A DNA stretch of 64,000 nucleotides, taken from positions 16,766,443 through 16,830,442 of the forward strand of contig OY829538.1 of NCBI GenBank assembly GCA_963691705.1, written 5' to 3'. Positions 10,801 through 19,581 of the stretch are shown here, piece after piece (position 1 is the first letter of the stretch; every line of letters begins with the position of its first letter). Made by a program: the position numbers and the translations under genes. The DNA comes from Viola odorata. Taxonomy: Eukaryota > Streptophyta > Magnoliopsida > Malpighiales > Violaceae. The notes below the pieces were generated by a model. It ran no database searches. It had not been told where the DNA came from and saw nothing but the letters and a program-made list of their open reading frames with translations.

Positions 10801-13767
10801 AGGCATTATTTAGGTCAGTAAAGTCGATGCACATGCGCCAGTCCCCGTTAGGCTTTGGGACTAACACAGGATTAGCTAGCCAGGTCGGGTACTGGACTTC
10901 TCGAATGAACCCTGCCTCTGTGAGCTTTAGCAACTCCTTTTCGATGGCTGCTATCTTTTCCGATGAAAAAGCACGTCGCCTTTGTTGAACAGGCTTGGCG
11001 TCAGGACTAACGTTCAGCCGATGTTCTGCGACTTCCCGAGAGATTCCGGGCATGTCTGCTGGTTTCCACGCAAACTCTCCCTTGTATTTCCTCAACAGCC
11101 GGATTAATTGCGCGTTCTCTTCAAGGCTTAGTTTCTCACTGGCTAAGAGATTCGTTTCACTATTCTTACCGATAGGGATTGATACCATCTGATCTAGCGG
11201 CTGAGTGCGCTTTTCTTCTTTATCATCGAAAGGATCGTCTGCCACGCAAACGTAGCGATCACAACTCCTTTGAGTCATAAGTAAGTAGCATTTGGCTGCC
11301 AACTTTTGGTCCCCTTTGATTGAGACCACGCCGTCCCATGAGGGATATTTCATCCGCAGGTGTTTTTGAGATATGGCCACTCCAAAACGATTAAGGAATG
11401 GTCGCCCCAAAATGGCGTTATACGGTAACGTTAGGTCTACAACCAGAAATAGTAGCTCTTCGGAGCGTTTGGATGTGTCTTCTCGGAAGTACACCGGCAG
11501 GGATGTTATTCCAGCTACCGGAATTGGTACTCCATCAATCCCAATAATTGGCCTCGTGCAAGGCGATAGCTCACCGTCAGGTCGTTTCATCAAGTTGTAC
11601 GCTTCCAATGAAAATAGATTCACTGCACTCCCGTTATCGACAAGGGTCCTTCTTACCCCATGACTTCCAATGACAGGCGTCACAACCATCGCGTCATTAT
11701 GCGGGAAGACGATGCCTTTTTCATCCTCCTCTGAGAAAGACAATATCATTCTGTCTAAGGCGCTTATCGCCTCAATTTTCGTTTGCGCGTTCTCCCGTTT
11801 GCGCTTTTCTCCGGGGTTGGGCGTTTGCGGCATAATTTCCTCGCAATAGGGTGCTCCCCCTGCAATGATATTTATCATGGGCATTTGGTCGCTATCGATA
11901 GCGAGCGCTTCTCTATTTGGCCCGAGGGGAACTGCGTTAGCCCCTGTGGCGTGCGAGGGCGCTTGCCTCTGCTCAGTTGTATTTCCAGTTGGGTTGTTTC
12001 TGGCTTCCTCCCTGGCCTTTGTGGCAAATTCCCCAAGGTAGCCCTCTTCGACCAATCGCTCTATAGCCGATTTTAACTCTCTGCATACATCTGTTGAGTG
12101 TCCCTTGACCTTATGGAATTTACAGTATGCATTTTCTCTTCCTCCCATGATTACTCCTGGTTTCACGGGAGCTGGGTAACGGATAGGCAAATTTCTCTGT
12201 TGGACTATTGCTAAGATCTCCGCCCTTGGGAGTATGAGAGACGGGAGGTCAGGATCGTATATCCGGCCCTTTGGCGGGTCCATTTGCTTCCGAGTGGGGG
12301 ATCCTCCAGGTCTTCCTTTTGAGAAATTGCCTCTCTGCCGGTTAGAGGTCTTGGTGTTATGTTCTTTCCGCTGCCCGGGATCCTCGGTGGGTTTAGCGTC
12401 AGGGGCATTGCTGTTCAAGATGTTAGGGGCCACATATGGGTCCGCCGGCATGCCTCGGATCCATTCTCTATTTTCTTCCTCTTCCATTCTCGCATAGTTA
12501 TGCGCTTTCAACCTCAATGCATTCAGGGTCGTTGGGGGGTCCACCGTTAGCGTATCTTTCAGTTTACTGTATCTACAATTGCGTTTCAGGGCCTCAATCG
12601 CAAAATCGATAGTGACCCCCGGCGTTAGGGACATTTCAAGATCAAATCGACCTAAGAAATCGTTCAACGATTCTTGTGGTTTTCGATGGATATCGAACAG
12701 CGCAGCTGCTGACTTTCTGATAGGAATAGCCGTGCTAAACCGACTTTTGAATTTTTCTTCCAACTGAGAAAAATTATCGATAGACCCGGCGGGGAGCCCC
12801 TCGAACCATAGACGTGCCACTCCTGACAACGTCATTACGAAAATTTGACACAATGCTGCGTCACTGCGCGTTTGGAATTGCACGAAATCCTTCACCTTAT
12901 TGAGGTGAAAATGGGATCTTTTGTGCCGTCATATGATTCTGCTGGGAGTTTCACATGTCGATGGACTCTATGGTGCCTGACACGGTAGCTGAACGGATGA
13001 CCCACGTTAGCATCGGGGATCCTACGAGGCTGACGCTGATGTGGAATTTCAGCGTCGTATCTGGGATTTTGAGGGTCATATTCCTGATGTCTCCTAGGAG
13101 AACGACTACGGCTCCTTGGAGTTCGAGCTCGTCGACTTCTGCTGCTAGACCTCTCGCTGTATCTAGGAGATGGATCTCTTACTATATCTCCCCGTCGATC
13201 ATCCCAGGGCTCCCTATATTCGTCACGCTGGCGGACTGCTTCGGGGATAGAGATTCCTCCCCTGTATTGTCCAGAATGGTCGGCAGGTCCGCGCGTGAAT
13301 GGTGGGACGTTTATGGGAGCCAAGGGGAAAGGTAAGGAGGACGGGAGTGCCCTAGACTGTTGGGGCGATAAGGGTCGTTCGGTGACAAGGGACGGGGTGA
13401 AAATTACTTGGGAGGACACACCAGGTCTTGAGGCATGAGGAGTAAATCCAGCATCCATCTCTGTCAGTTGATCCAGTTGAGCTTGGAGAGCTGCTATTGA
13501 ATTCACGAAAGGGTTGTCCGCTTCTCCCATCATAGATCTTCCCGCTTGGGGGGTAGGATGGCTGGTTCCTGCTATATGGGAGAAAGGAGAGCAAATCAGG
13601 AATGTAACTTCTTCTGCACTTGACCCAGGAGGAAGATCTAAGTCTCCTACAGTGACGTCCTGCCCTGGGGTGGGGGCATCAGAGGTAGCGAAAGGAAACA
13701 AGCGTCTGCGGGTGTTGTATGGGATGTTGGAAGTTCGGGACAACGCCGGATCTGACTCCGAGGCCAT
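7895..13767 (-). pseudogene. Tat-3 gag-pol polyprotein gene, one frameshift and two stops from open
   Basis: It starts with ATG at 13767 (MASESDPA). Part 1 (13767-12892) has a low-complexity N-terminus and an RS-rich segment, and ends by a frameshift near 12905. Part 2 (12895-9041, 1284 codons) holds: capsid, residues 1-145; zinc knuckle C258-x2-H261-x4-H266-x4-C271; protease DNGSA at 420-424; RT ~620-860 with YVDD at 788-791; a first, degenerate RNase H ~895-1010; and a second archaeal-type RNase H ~1080-1220 with D1086, E1124, D1159, H1203, D1213. After a stop (9041) comes the integrase zinc domain and core to a second stop (8378), and the C-terminal domain to 7895. The integrase H-H-C-C and D-D-E residues (WGID, VSDNGTQF, NGQAE) are present. 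The dual RNase H is a hallmark of Tat. It is the best source of the family's protein in this window. Confidence 0.9.
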
Positions 13768-13831
13768 AATCCTTCTAGCTTCGGGGAGGAGGAGCTTGGT
13801 TATTAAGGATGCTCACTTAATAGAACCAAAG

Positions 13832-13849
13832 CTCTCAACGAGAGCACCA
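13832..13849 (-). other. Tat-3 primer binding site
   Basis: The minus strand reads TGGTGCTCTCGTTGAGAG, starting 3 nt inside the LTR end TTATCA. It matches the sites of Tat-2 and Tat-4 except for single bases. The tRNA was not assigned. Confidence 0.65.
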
Positions 13850-13852
13850 ATT

Positions 13853-14424
13853 TGATAATAATTTGTCTTCTGCCGATGGATGTATGGCGGAGCAGCTCTT
13901 CTCAGATCAGTGTGCGCGACGGTCCACGGTATCTGCAATGCGCCGGAGGGGGTCTCCGGCGGAAACACTCTGATGCTTAAGTAAGTATGTGTACTGAAAT
14001 GGGCAGAGTTTTGGCCAGTCAAGTCCGCTTACCTGCCTCCTTTGTGGGGGAGGTATTTATAGAAGAAAGGGGGCGTTCCCGCCCGAGTAAACGGGTACGG
14101 AGCTATCGCTCGCGTTAGGGTCTGTGATTCGCCCTTATCGTGATATGCTACCTCAGCGGTAGGTGTTTAGGTAGATATTGCCACGGTAGGATAGTGGCCA
14201 GGGCGTTAATCCTGACGCGTGGTTTCCTCTGGGGGTGAGATAACTCCTTGAGCCAAGCAGGAGGTCCGTGAAAGGAGCCGGTAGGGCCCCGTTAGCCTCT
14301 GTAGCATTAGCCTTTGGGGAAGGTAGCAATCTTGTCCCTACTGTGGTGGTGTGAAACAGTAGCTATGCCTCTTCCCACCGGGTGATAGACGAAAATACCC
14401 TTTCTTTTAGGTGGATTGTTATCA
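13853..14424 (-). repeat. Tat-3 5' LTR (572 bp)
   Basis: It is bounded by TGATAA (13853) and TTATCA (14424) on the plus strand, a perfect 6-bp inverted terminal pair. It contains a minus-strand TATA box, and downstream of it the R/U5 block with ACTTAAGCATCAGAGTG shared with the Tat-2 and Tat-4 LTRs. U3 lacks the TGACGTCA array of Tat-2. Right of 14424 the sequence is Athila-B LTR. Confidence 0.8.
14054..14061 (-). promoter_or_regulatory. TATA box of Tat-3 LTR
   Basis: TATAAATA on the minus strand, followed in the sense direction by the conserved leader block of this Tat family. Position and context match the TATA boxes of Tat-2 and Tat-4. Confidence 0.75.
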
Positions 14425-15184
14425 TAGTTTAAGAGTAAAATATCTAAAATGTCATGAGGTGCTGAAACCCTAGCACATAAGGGTGTATATATACTCCAGC
14501 CACCCATTAAGGGACAAAATTCCAGCTAAGGGAAGTACAACACAAGGAGTCTATGCTCCTGCAAAAGGGCTGACCCACGATGGCAGAAAAGGGGAATATT
14601 CCTTGGGATCCACGCAGAGCATCTGACATGCACCAGGGAGGACATGTGGAGTGATTGGAGTGGAGCTACGTGGGTTTGGCGTTTGCACTTGTCGAGGTCT
14701 CGATGGCATTGTCGAGGTCTCGATGACTTGTCAAGGGTAGGAGATCAGCATCTTTGGGAACATTCTGGAACGTTCTGGAATGTTCTGGAAGAGAGTCTTC
14801 ATGGGGTCTCGTGAGAATCTTTATGGAATATTCCTTTCGGGCGAGACCTCAACAATAGATGATTGATCAGCAACTTAGGGAATATTCTGGGAGACATCAG
14901 AGGGGACACGTGGAAGCACAACTGCGAGGACACGTGGATATAAAGTTCTTGGTCCATCGAGGGCTCGATGACAGGCCTCGATGAAGAAATTGGTGCTTTG
15001 GTCTTGATGTTAGTCTTGAAGCTTGAGCCCTGCTGAAATTGCCCAGAAAGCATGTCTTTTTCGCACATTTCTCCTTCTTGGCCTCGATCTGAGATAAAGA
15101 TGGAAACACTAGTGGATTAGTAGTATCAAGGCCTAAATCAAGGCAAAAATAGAAGGAAAAACATGCATAAAATACATGCTATAA
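14425..15184 (-). repeat. Athila-B 3' LTR, truncated at its distal end
   Basis: It matches 21653-21761 plus 22742-23387, allowing for the solo LTR inserted there. The inner boundary CATGCTATAA lies next to the PPT; the other copy reads CATGCTATCA. The left end is replaced by Tat-3. The LTR contains a TATATATA promoter motif (14485-14494, minus) and several copies of TCGAGGTCTCGATG. Confidence 0.8.
14485..14494 (-). promoter_or_regulatory. TATA box of Athila-B LTR
   Basis: GTATATATAC, palindromic, in the context GAGTATATATACACCC on the minus strand. The same box is in the other LTR copy at about 21714-21723. It would drive transcription leftward in each LTR. Confidence 0.6.
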
Positions 15185-15186
15185 AA

Positions 15187-15200
15187 TATCCCCACACTGC
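15187..15200 (-). other. Athila-B polypurine tract
   Basis: The minus strand reads CAGTGTGGGGATAT next to the 3' LTR. The same AGTGTGGGGA core precedes the 3' LTRs of Athila-A (39876-39888) and Athila-C (26076-26089). It is the presumed plus-strand primer of reverse transcription. Confidence 0.75.
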
Positions 15201-16618
15201 CCAATGCTCGCCCTCGAGCATTCACAAAATTTAAAATAGCCCTAAAATATAAACACAAGCAACCAAAACACTGGAATGATCAAACCAATCAATTATCGAG
15301 ATCTCGATAAGATGCTTCCTGCCTAGATGCACACCTGCATTAAACCAGAGGGATAACGACCCCAAAGGTAGAACTTTTCCACATCAAGCCTGGCCACAAG
15401 CAATCCTCACCGGATATGTGTTTGCACTCTCACTCACAAACAAGGCTATGTGTTTACTCACTCAAAATGCAGATAACACAGCACAAAATAGAGTTTGCAT
15501 ATCAATCTGAGTACATTAATCCACATGCTTGGGCAATCTAACAATCGAAAAGGAACTTTGCATCATGAAAAAGAGAGGAAGAGAAAAGGGGGTGGATGGG
15601 TTTAGAGGAATGGAGAAGAGATATGATGAAAGAGAAAATAAAAGGAAAAAGGAGAAGAAATAAAAAGAGAGAGAGAGAAGAAAGATAACCATCTGGTTTG
15701 AGGGATTCCTTGGCCGGAAAAAGGAGAGGCGGTGAGTAAGCACTTGCTGGAGAGGGCTCGACAGCGAGGGCTAGATGATGATTTCTGCATTCTTCAGTAG
15801 GGGAGGTCTCGATCTGCGTTCTGTGTCGAGGGCTCGATACTTTTTCTTTCTTTCTTTTTTCCTTTCTGTTTGTTTTTTTTTTTTTAAAAGGGAAATACAG
15901 ACCTTGAACTCGCCCTTTTTAAACTTCAGGGGCTGCAGCTGGGAACCTTTTGCCTCTTTCTTGCTTTGAGTGATCAGCGTCGAGGGCTCGATTGCTTTGA
16001 CTTTTGCTCATCGTCGAGGGCTCGATATTTTTGACATTGCTTCCCCACACTTATGTTTTGCTGTGGAGAGGAAGTAGTCCTGATTTTACTAGTTTGTCCT
16101 CAATCTTGGTCTATCTGCAGTTGCTCTGATCTGCCCTTGATCTTTACCTTTCCCCCACTTGATCTTTCCGCGCCTAGCCCTTGCTGTTCTTGTGAAAAGT
16201 GCCACTCACCTGCCAAGGAAAGATCAAAAGGACGGCTCAAATAGTTAGAAGAGAAACAAAGGAGGTGGAGAGTGAGTGTCGAGGTCATGATGGAGGAAAA
16301 GAAAAGAAAGAAGGAAGAAATAAAGAGAGAATAAAATGATGCAAAGGCTTTCTTCATATTACTGCTTTCCCAAGTCTAATGGTGCCTATACCCAGGGATA
16401 TCGTGCAAACCTAGCTAGTGCCTAGTTATGCATTCACTCATCAAAAGATACGGCATGGAGGCTCAATGTGCTCACAAGGTGCTAAATGTGACTACTAGTG
16501 TCCAGGCCTCGATGTAGACATATGGGTTATGCAAAAACTTAGAGAAAAGCGAGAGTAAAAATCCACAATTTTTCACAAAACAACCAAACATGCAACAAGC
16601 GAAAAATAAAACATGCAG
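15200..16618 (-). other. Athila-B 3' non-coding region
   Basis: There is no credible gene here. It contains blocks conserved in Athila-A and, inverted, Athila-C: GGATAACGACCCC (15352), TAATGGTGCCTATACCCAGG (16378), CTAGTGCCTAGTTATGCATT (16415). Pyrimidine- and purine-rich stretches (15560-15700, GA repeats) produce spurious open frames. TCGAGGGCTCGAT recurs at about 15823, 15980 and 16013, and extra PPT-like CCCCACACTTA sits at 16043-16053. Confidence 0.65.
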
Positions 16619-16625
16619 TCAAGCA

Positions 16626-18419
16626 GTCACAATTACAACCCTCCCCACACTTAGGCTTCGCATTGTCCTCAATGTGAGGAGGGGGCACACAAAATAAAAG
16701 TAAAAGGAGTTCAAACTAAAAGAAAAGAAAAGAGTACATAGATAGAAATGAAAAAGAAACTGTTTTTGTTGGGGGGGGGGGGGATCAAGAGGGGGGAGGT
16801 TTCGTCGAGCCACTTCAGCTGTCAAGGCCTGAAGTTCCCTCAGGATGGCCAGGAGGATGCGCTCGAGGTCTGGATCGTGGACAAGAGATGGTCCATTGGT
16901 GGTAGCAGTGGGGGCTGAAGTTGAAGCTGCGGGGGCTTGCTTAAGAGGAACAGACTGGGCTGCTCTTGGCGAGTAGATGATCGAGGCCTCGATAGGTCTG
17001 GGTAGTCGAAGTCACTGCCATACTTGGTGCTGAAAACTTGCTTCTTCTGTGGTGTGTAACCTGTACTGAAACTCAATACCCCATGTGAGACACATAAAAG
17101 CCCCATTGCATCTAGTGCTCTAGGGTCTAAATCTTTAAAGGACACAGGGGAGAAAAGGTCACAAGATGCAACATCGAGACCACGACTGTTAACAGCAAGC
17201 AAAGTGATAATTGACCCTAGGATAGGGGCTCGATGAGAGTTCTGCATAGTAAGAAGAGATGAAGCGACCCAATAACCTAAGTTTACCTTGCGCTTGTTGA
17301 CCATACACCATAAGAAAAACAGCTCCTGCATCGATAACTGCCTAGCTGTACCAGAATGACCCGCGAGAGTGAGGGCCAGGTATCGATGCAGAATCCGAAG
17401 AGATGGGTCTGCAAGCTCATGAGCTTTCGCATGTCGAGGGTTGAACTTGATATTAGGATTGCCAGTTAGCTCTTGAAATGCTTCATCCGCATTAAACACA
17501 GAAGGCATAATAGTAAGGGCATGTTGATAGGTAGGCTGATCAACACATTCAGGCTCAAGCAACACATTAAAATCATTCAAAGACAATTCCAACCAAGTGT
17601 CCATTAAACGAAAATTAATAAGTCCAGGCAAAGATAATTTAGGTCCTGATTTTCCTTTAGGCTTAAAATGTTCAGTGGCAACCCAAAAAGACGTGAAAAA
17701 TTCAAGCGAGAGCTCTAGAAACGTCGGGTACTGGAGGAAAAATAGAGCTTCCCACCCAATGTTTCTGATGAGCTCTCGGACTCGAGACCCAATTCCCATT
17801 TTATCCAAAAAATCAAAATCAAGACGCGCACAAGTGGTTATGCCCTTATCCAGAAAATCATTTAACTTATCGCAGGAAAGTTTATCATGGAAAACTAACC
17901 AGCCATGAAGGGAGGAGAGGTCAGAGGGCACCTGGGGCTTGGCTGCTGATTGAGGTCCACGGTGAGCTTACCCTCGACAACCGCTGATTCTGTGACACGC
18001 TACTTCTTCTTGGAAGTGGTCGTCGGGGCTTTGCCTTTCTCTTCCATGGTGAGCTTCCTCTTCGTAGTGGCCGGAATGTTGAGCTTAAATTTTTGCTTGC
18101 CTTCTTTCTTCACTTTGGCTGAAGTAGCCTTGGCACGTTCTGCTTCTTCTTTCTCAGCTTCCTTAGTTGTTGCATCTTCCTTAGCGAGCTTAGCCGCTTC
18201 TTTTCTCATCCCCTTTGCTTCTTCTTCACCCTTTTCAACGTCTTGTAGCTCCTCCTGGTTATCGGACCCTTCCTCATACTGCTCTTCCAAGCCTTCTTCG
18301 TCGGACTCCAAGATCTCCCCCAAAACCTCATCCACCGTGAGCTCCTTTAGAGTTTTTGGGGTTGTTTTGCCCTTAACCTTTGGTGGCTGCCTTGCCATGG
18401 TGCGCTCAGATCTCACCAC
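16626..18419 (-). pseudogene. ATHILA-family ORF of Athila-B (3' ORF downstream of integrase)
   Basis: The sense strand is minus, as for integrase. An N-terminal part (18419-18000, 139 residues) is Lys/Glu-rich, with a long charged, probably coiled segment, and ends at a stop. After a frame change the main part (about 17930-16840) reads a globular domain with EHFKPKGKSGPK, DLRILHRYLA-like and QELFFLWCM motifs, which I recognise as the Pfam ATHILA (ORF-1) family. Its tail, in another frame (to ~16626), has VARRNLPP, as in Athila-C. The role of this protein is not established; an envelope-like role has been discussed for Athila 3' ORFs, but I see no membrane segment here. It has a stop plus at least two frame changes, so it is inactive. 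Confidence 0.75.
16771..16783 (-). repeat. Poly-C (13) tract at the end of the ATHILA ORF, Athila-B
   Basis: There are thirteen G on the plus strand, thus C13 in the sense direction of the element, shortly after the VARRNLPP coding block. Athila-C has C13 at the equivalent place (24305-24317). In frame it would encode a proline run. Confidence 0.7.
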
Positions 18420-18815
18420 CGGGGGCTCCCTTGGTTGAGCGGCTGACGGTTTGGTCTCCTCCGAGGGAGATTCGCATTCCTCCGAGCGGGTATGACCGGC
18501 GGTGGTGGCTGGTTGAGATGAAGAAGAATCCGAGGGTTCTGGTGAGTTGTGTATGATCGGCGGTCATGCTCCTGAGGTGCGCTTGTGCGCCACTTGCTTT
18601 ACCATGGCAGGGACTATTTGGGTTGAGAAGATGAAGGTTGGAGAAGATGATGATGGTTGAAAGGGATAGGGAAAGTGTTATTTTCGTCCACTTTTTTGTT
18701 TTGTTTTTTTTTTCTTTTGTCTTTTTGGAGTTGGGGGGGCATGGTGGAAAGGGGCTTTTTTGAAAAAGACGGAGTGGTGGGGAGGGTTTTTTTATTATTT
18801 TCTGAAAAGCGTGCT

Positions 18816-19185
18816 GACGTGGCGCGAGGGGGAAAGGACGCGTGGCGCGCTGGGAGAGGGCGACGAGGATTGTGCGAGGATTGGGGTGCTGCCGCATGGC
18901 GGGAGCTGGTTGGTCGACTGCGGTTAAGGATAGCGCGGGACACGTGGCGCGCGGTGAGTGGGCGAAGCGGATTGCGCGACGCGTGGCGCGCGCTGGTTGG
19001 GCGTGCTGGGAATTCGGATGACGCGTTGAAAGGATGAGGGAGAACGCGTGGCACGCGCTGGTTGGCCGTGCGGATTGCGGGACACGTGGCGCGCGCTGGT
19101 TGGCCGTCTGCTGATTTCGGATAACGCGTTGGATGGATGAGGGAGGACGCGTGGCGCGCGCTGGTTGGCCGCGGATTCCCACCTA
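18816..19185 (-). repeat. GC-rich degenerate tandem repeats with ACGTGGC cores
   Basis: There are six to seven copies of a block like GACACGTGGCGCGCGCTGG (18821, 18838, 18937, 18977, 19048, 19081, 19148), separated by 15-70 bp containing GGTTGGCCGTG and GGATGAGGGAGAACGCG. The stretch is far more GC-rich than its surroundings. It lies between the integrase end and the start of the ATHILA ORF. CACGTGGC is a G-box/ABRE-type sequence. The two long open frames here (18406-19182, 18614-19318) translate to repetitive Arg/Ala/Pro and are probably repeat artefacts. Confidence 0.7.
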
Positions 19186-19325
19186 AAAATTCAAAAACAA
19201 AGCATTTAATGAAAGGGGTGGTAAGTATATGAGAGAGAGGGCAACGGTTAGGGGGAATGAAATAAATAAAAAAAAGAAACATGACTTGGGGGAATCGGCT
19301 AAAAGGGAACAAAATCAATTAAAAG

Positions 19326-19450
19326 GGCCATGCAATATTTAATTACTAGGAAGACATGCAAAAAATTAAAGAATGAAAAGGCATGCAATAATTAAACAAG
19401 AAAAGGGCATGTAATATTTAAATAATAAAAGGCATGCAAAAATTAAATAA
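19326..19450. repeat. AT-rich short tandem repeats (~26 bp, about five units)
   Basis: GGCATGCAATAATTAAA-like units start near 19328, 19354, 19380, 19406 and 19432. They form part of the spacer between integrase and the GC-rich repeats of Athila-B. The rest of 19186-19580 is A-rich with nothing recognisable. Confidence 0.6.
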
Positions 19451-19581
19451 TAATAAAAAAAATGAAAAGAAAAGAAAAATAAAAATAAAGGAGGGAGGAG
19501 TGAAGGGTAGTTCAACGACTCGTGGCATTCTCCACGATCATGGCCTTGGTTAACGTTGGGGCCTCGACGCTTTTCTGATGC

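Larger units (their letters stand above)
6220..14424 (-). mobile_element. Tat-3: nearly complete Ty3/Gypsy Tat-lineage retrotransposon, 3' LTR missing
   Basis: The minus-strand order is 5' LTR (14424-13853), PBS, gag, PR, RT, RNase H, archaeal-type RNase H, integrase, then a 1.7-kb 3' region with two tandem-repeat arrays and an antisense ORF, cut at ~6220 where Tat-2 begins. No PPT or 3' LTR is present. The LTR ends are TGATAA...TTATCA. Its outer edge (14424/14425) lies inside the LTR of Athila-B, so Tat-3 inserted into Athila-B. TAGTT at 14425-14429 would be the surviving side of the target duplication, but the other side is lost. Confidence 0.85.

Noticed and set aside
6220..14424. A 3' LTR for Tat-3 on its left side
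   Set aside because: No second copy of TGATAACAATCC or of the LTR leader block was found in 6220-7850. The element ends in the antisense ORF at the Tat-2 junction.
18406..19318. Two overlapping minus-strand ORFs of 234 and 258 codons
   Set aside because: Their translations are Arg/Ala/Pro/His-rich products of the GC-rich repeat units, read in two frames without stops. They resemble no protein family.
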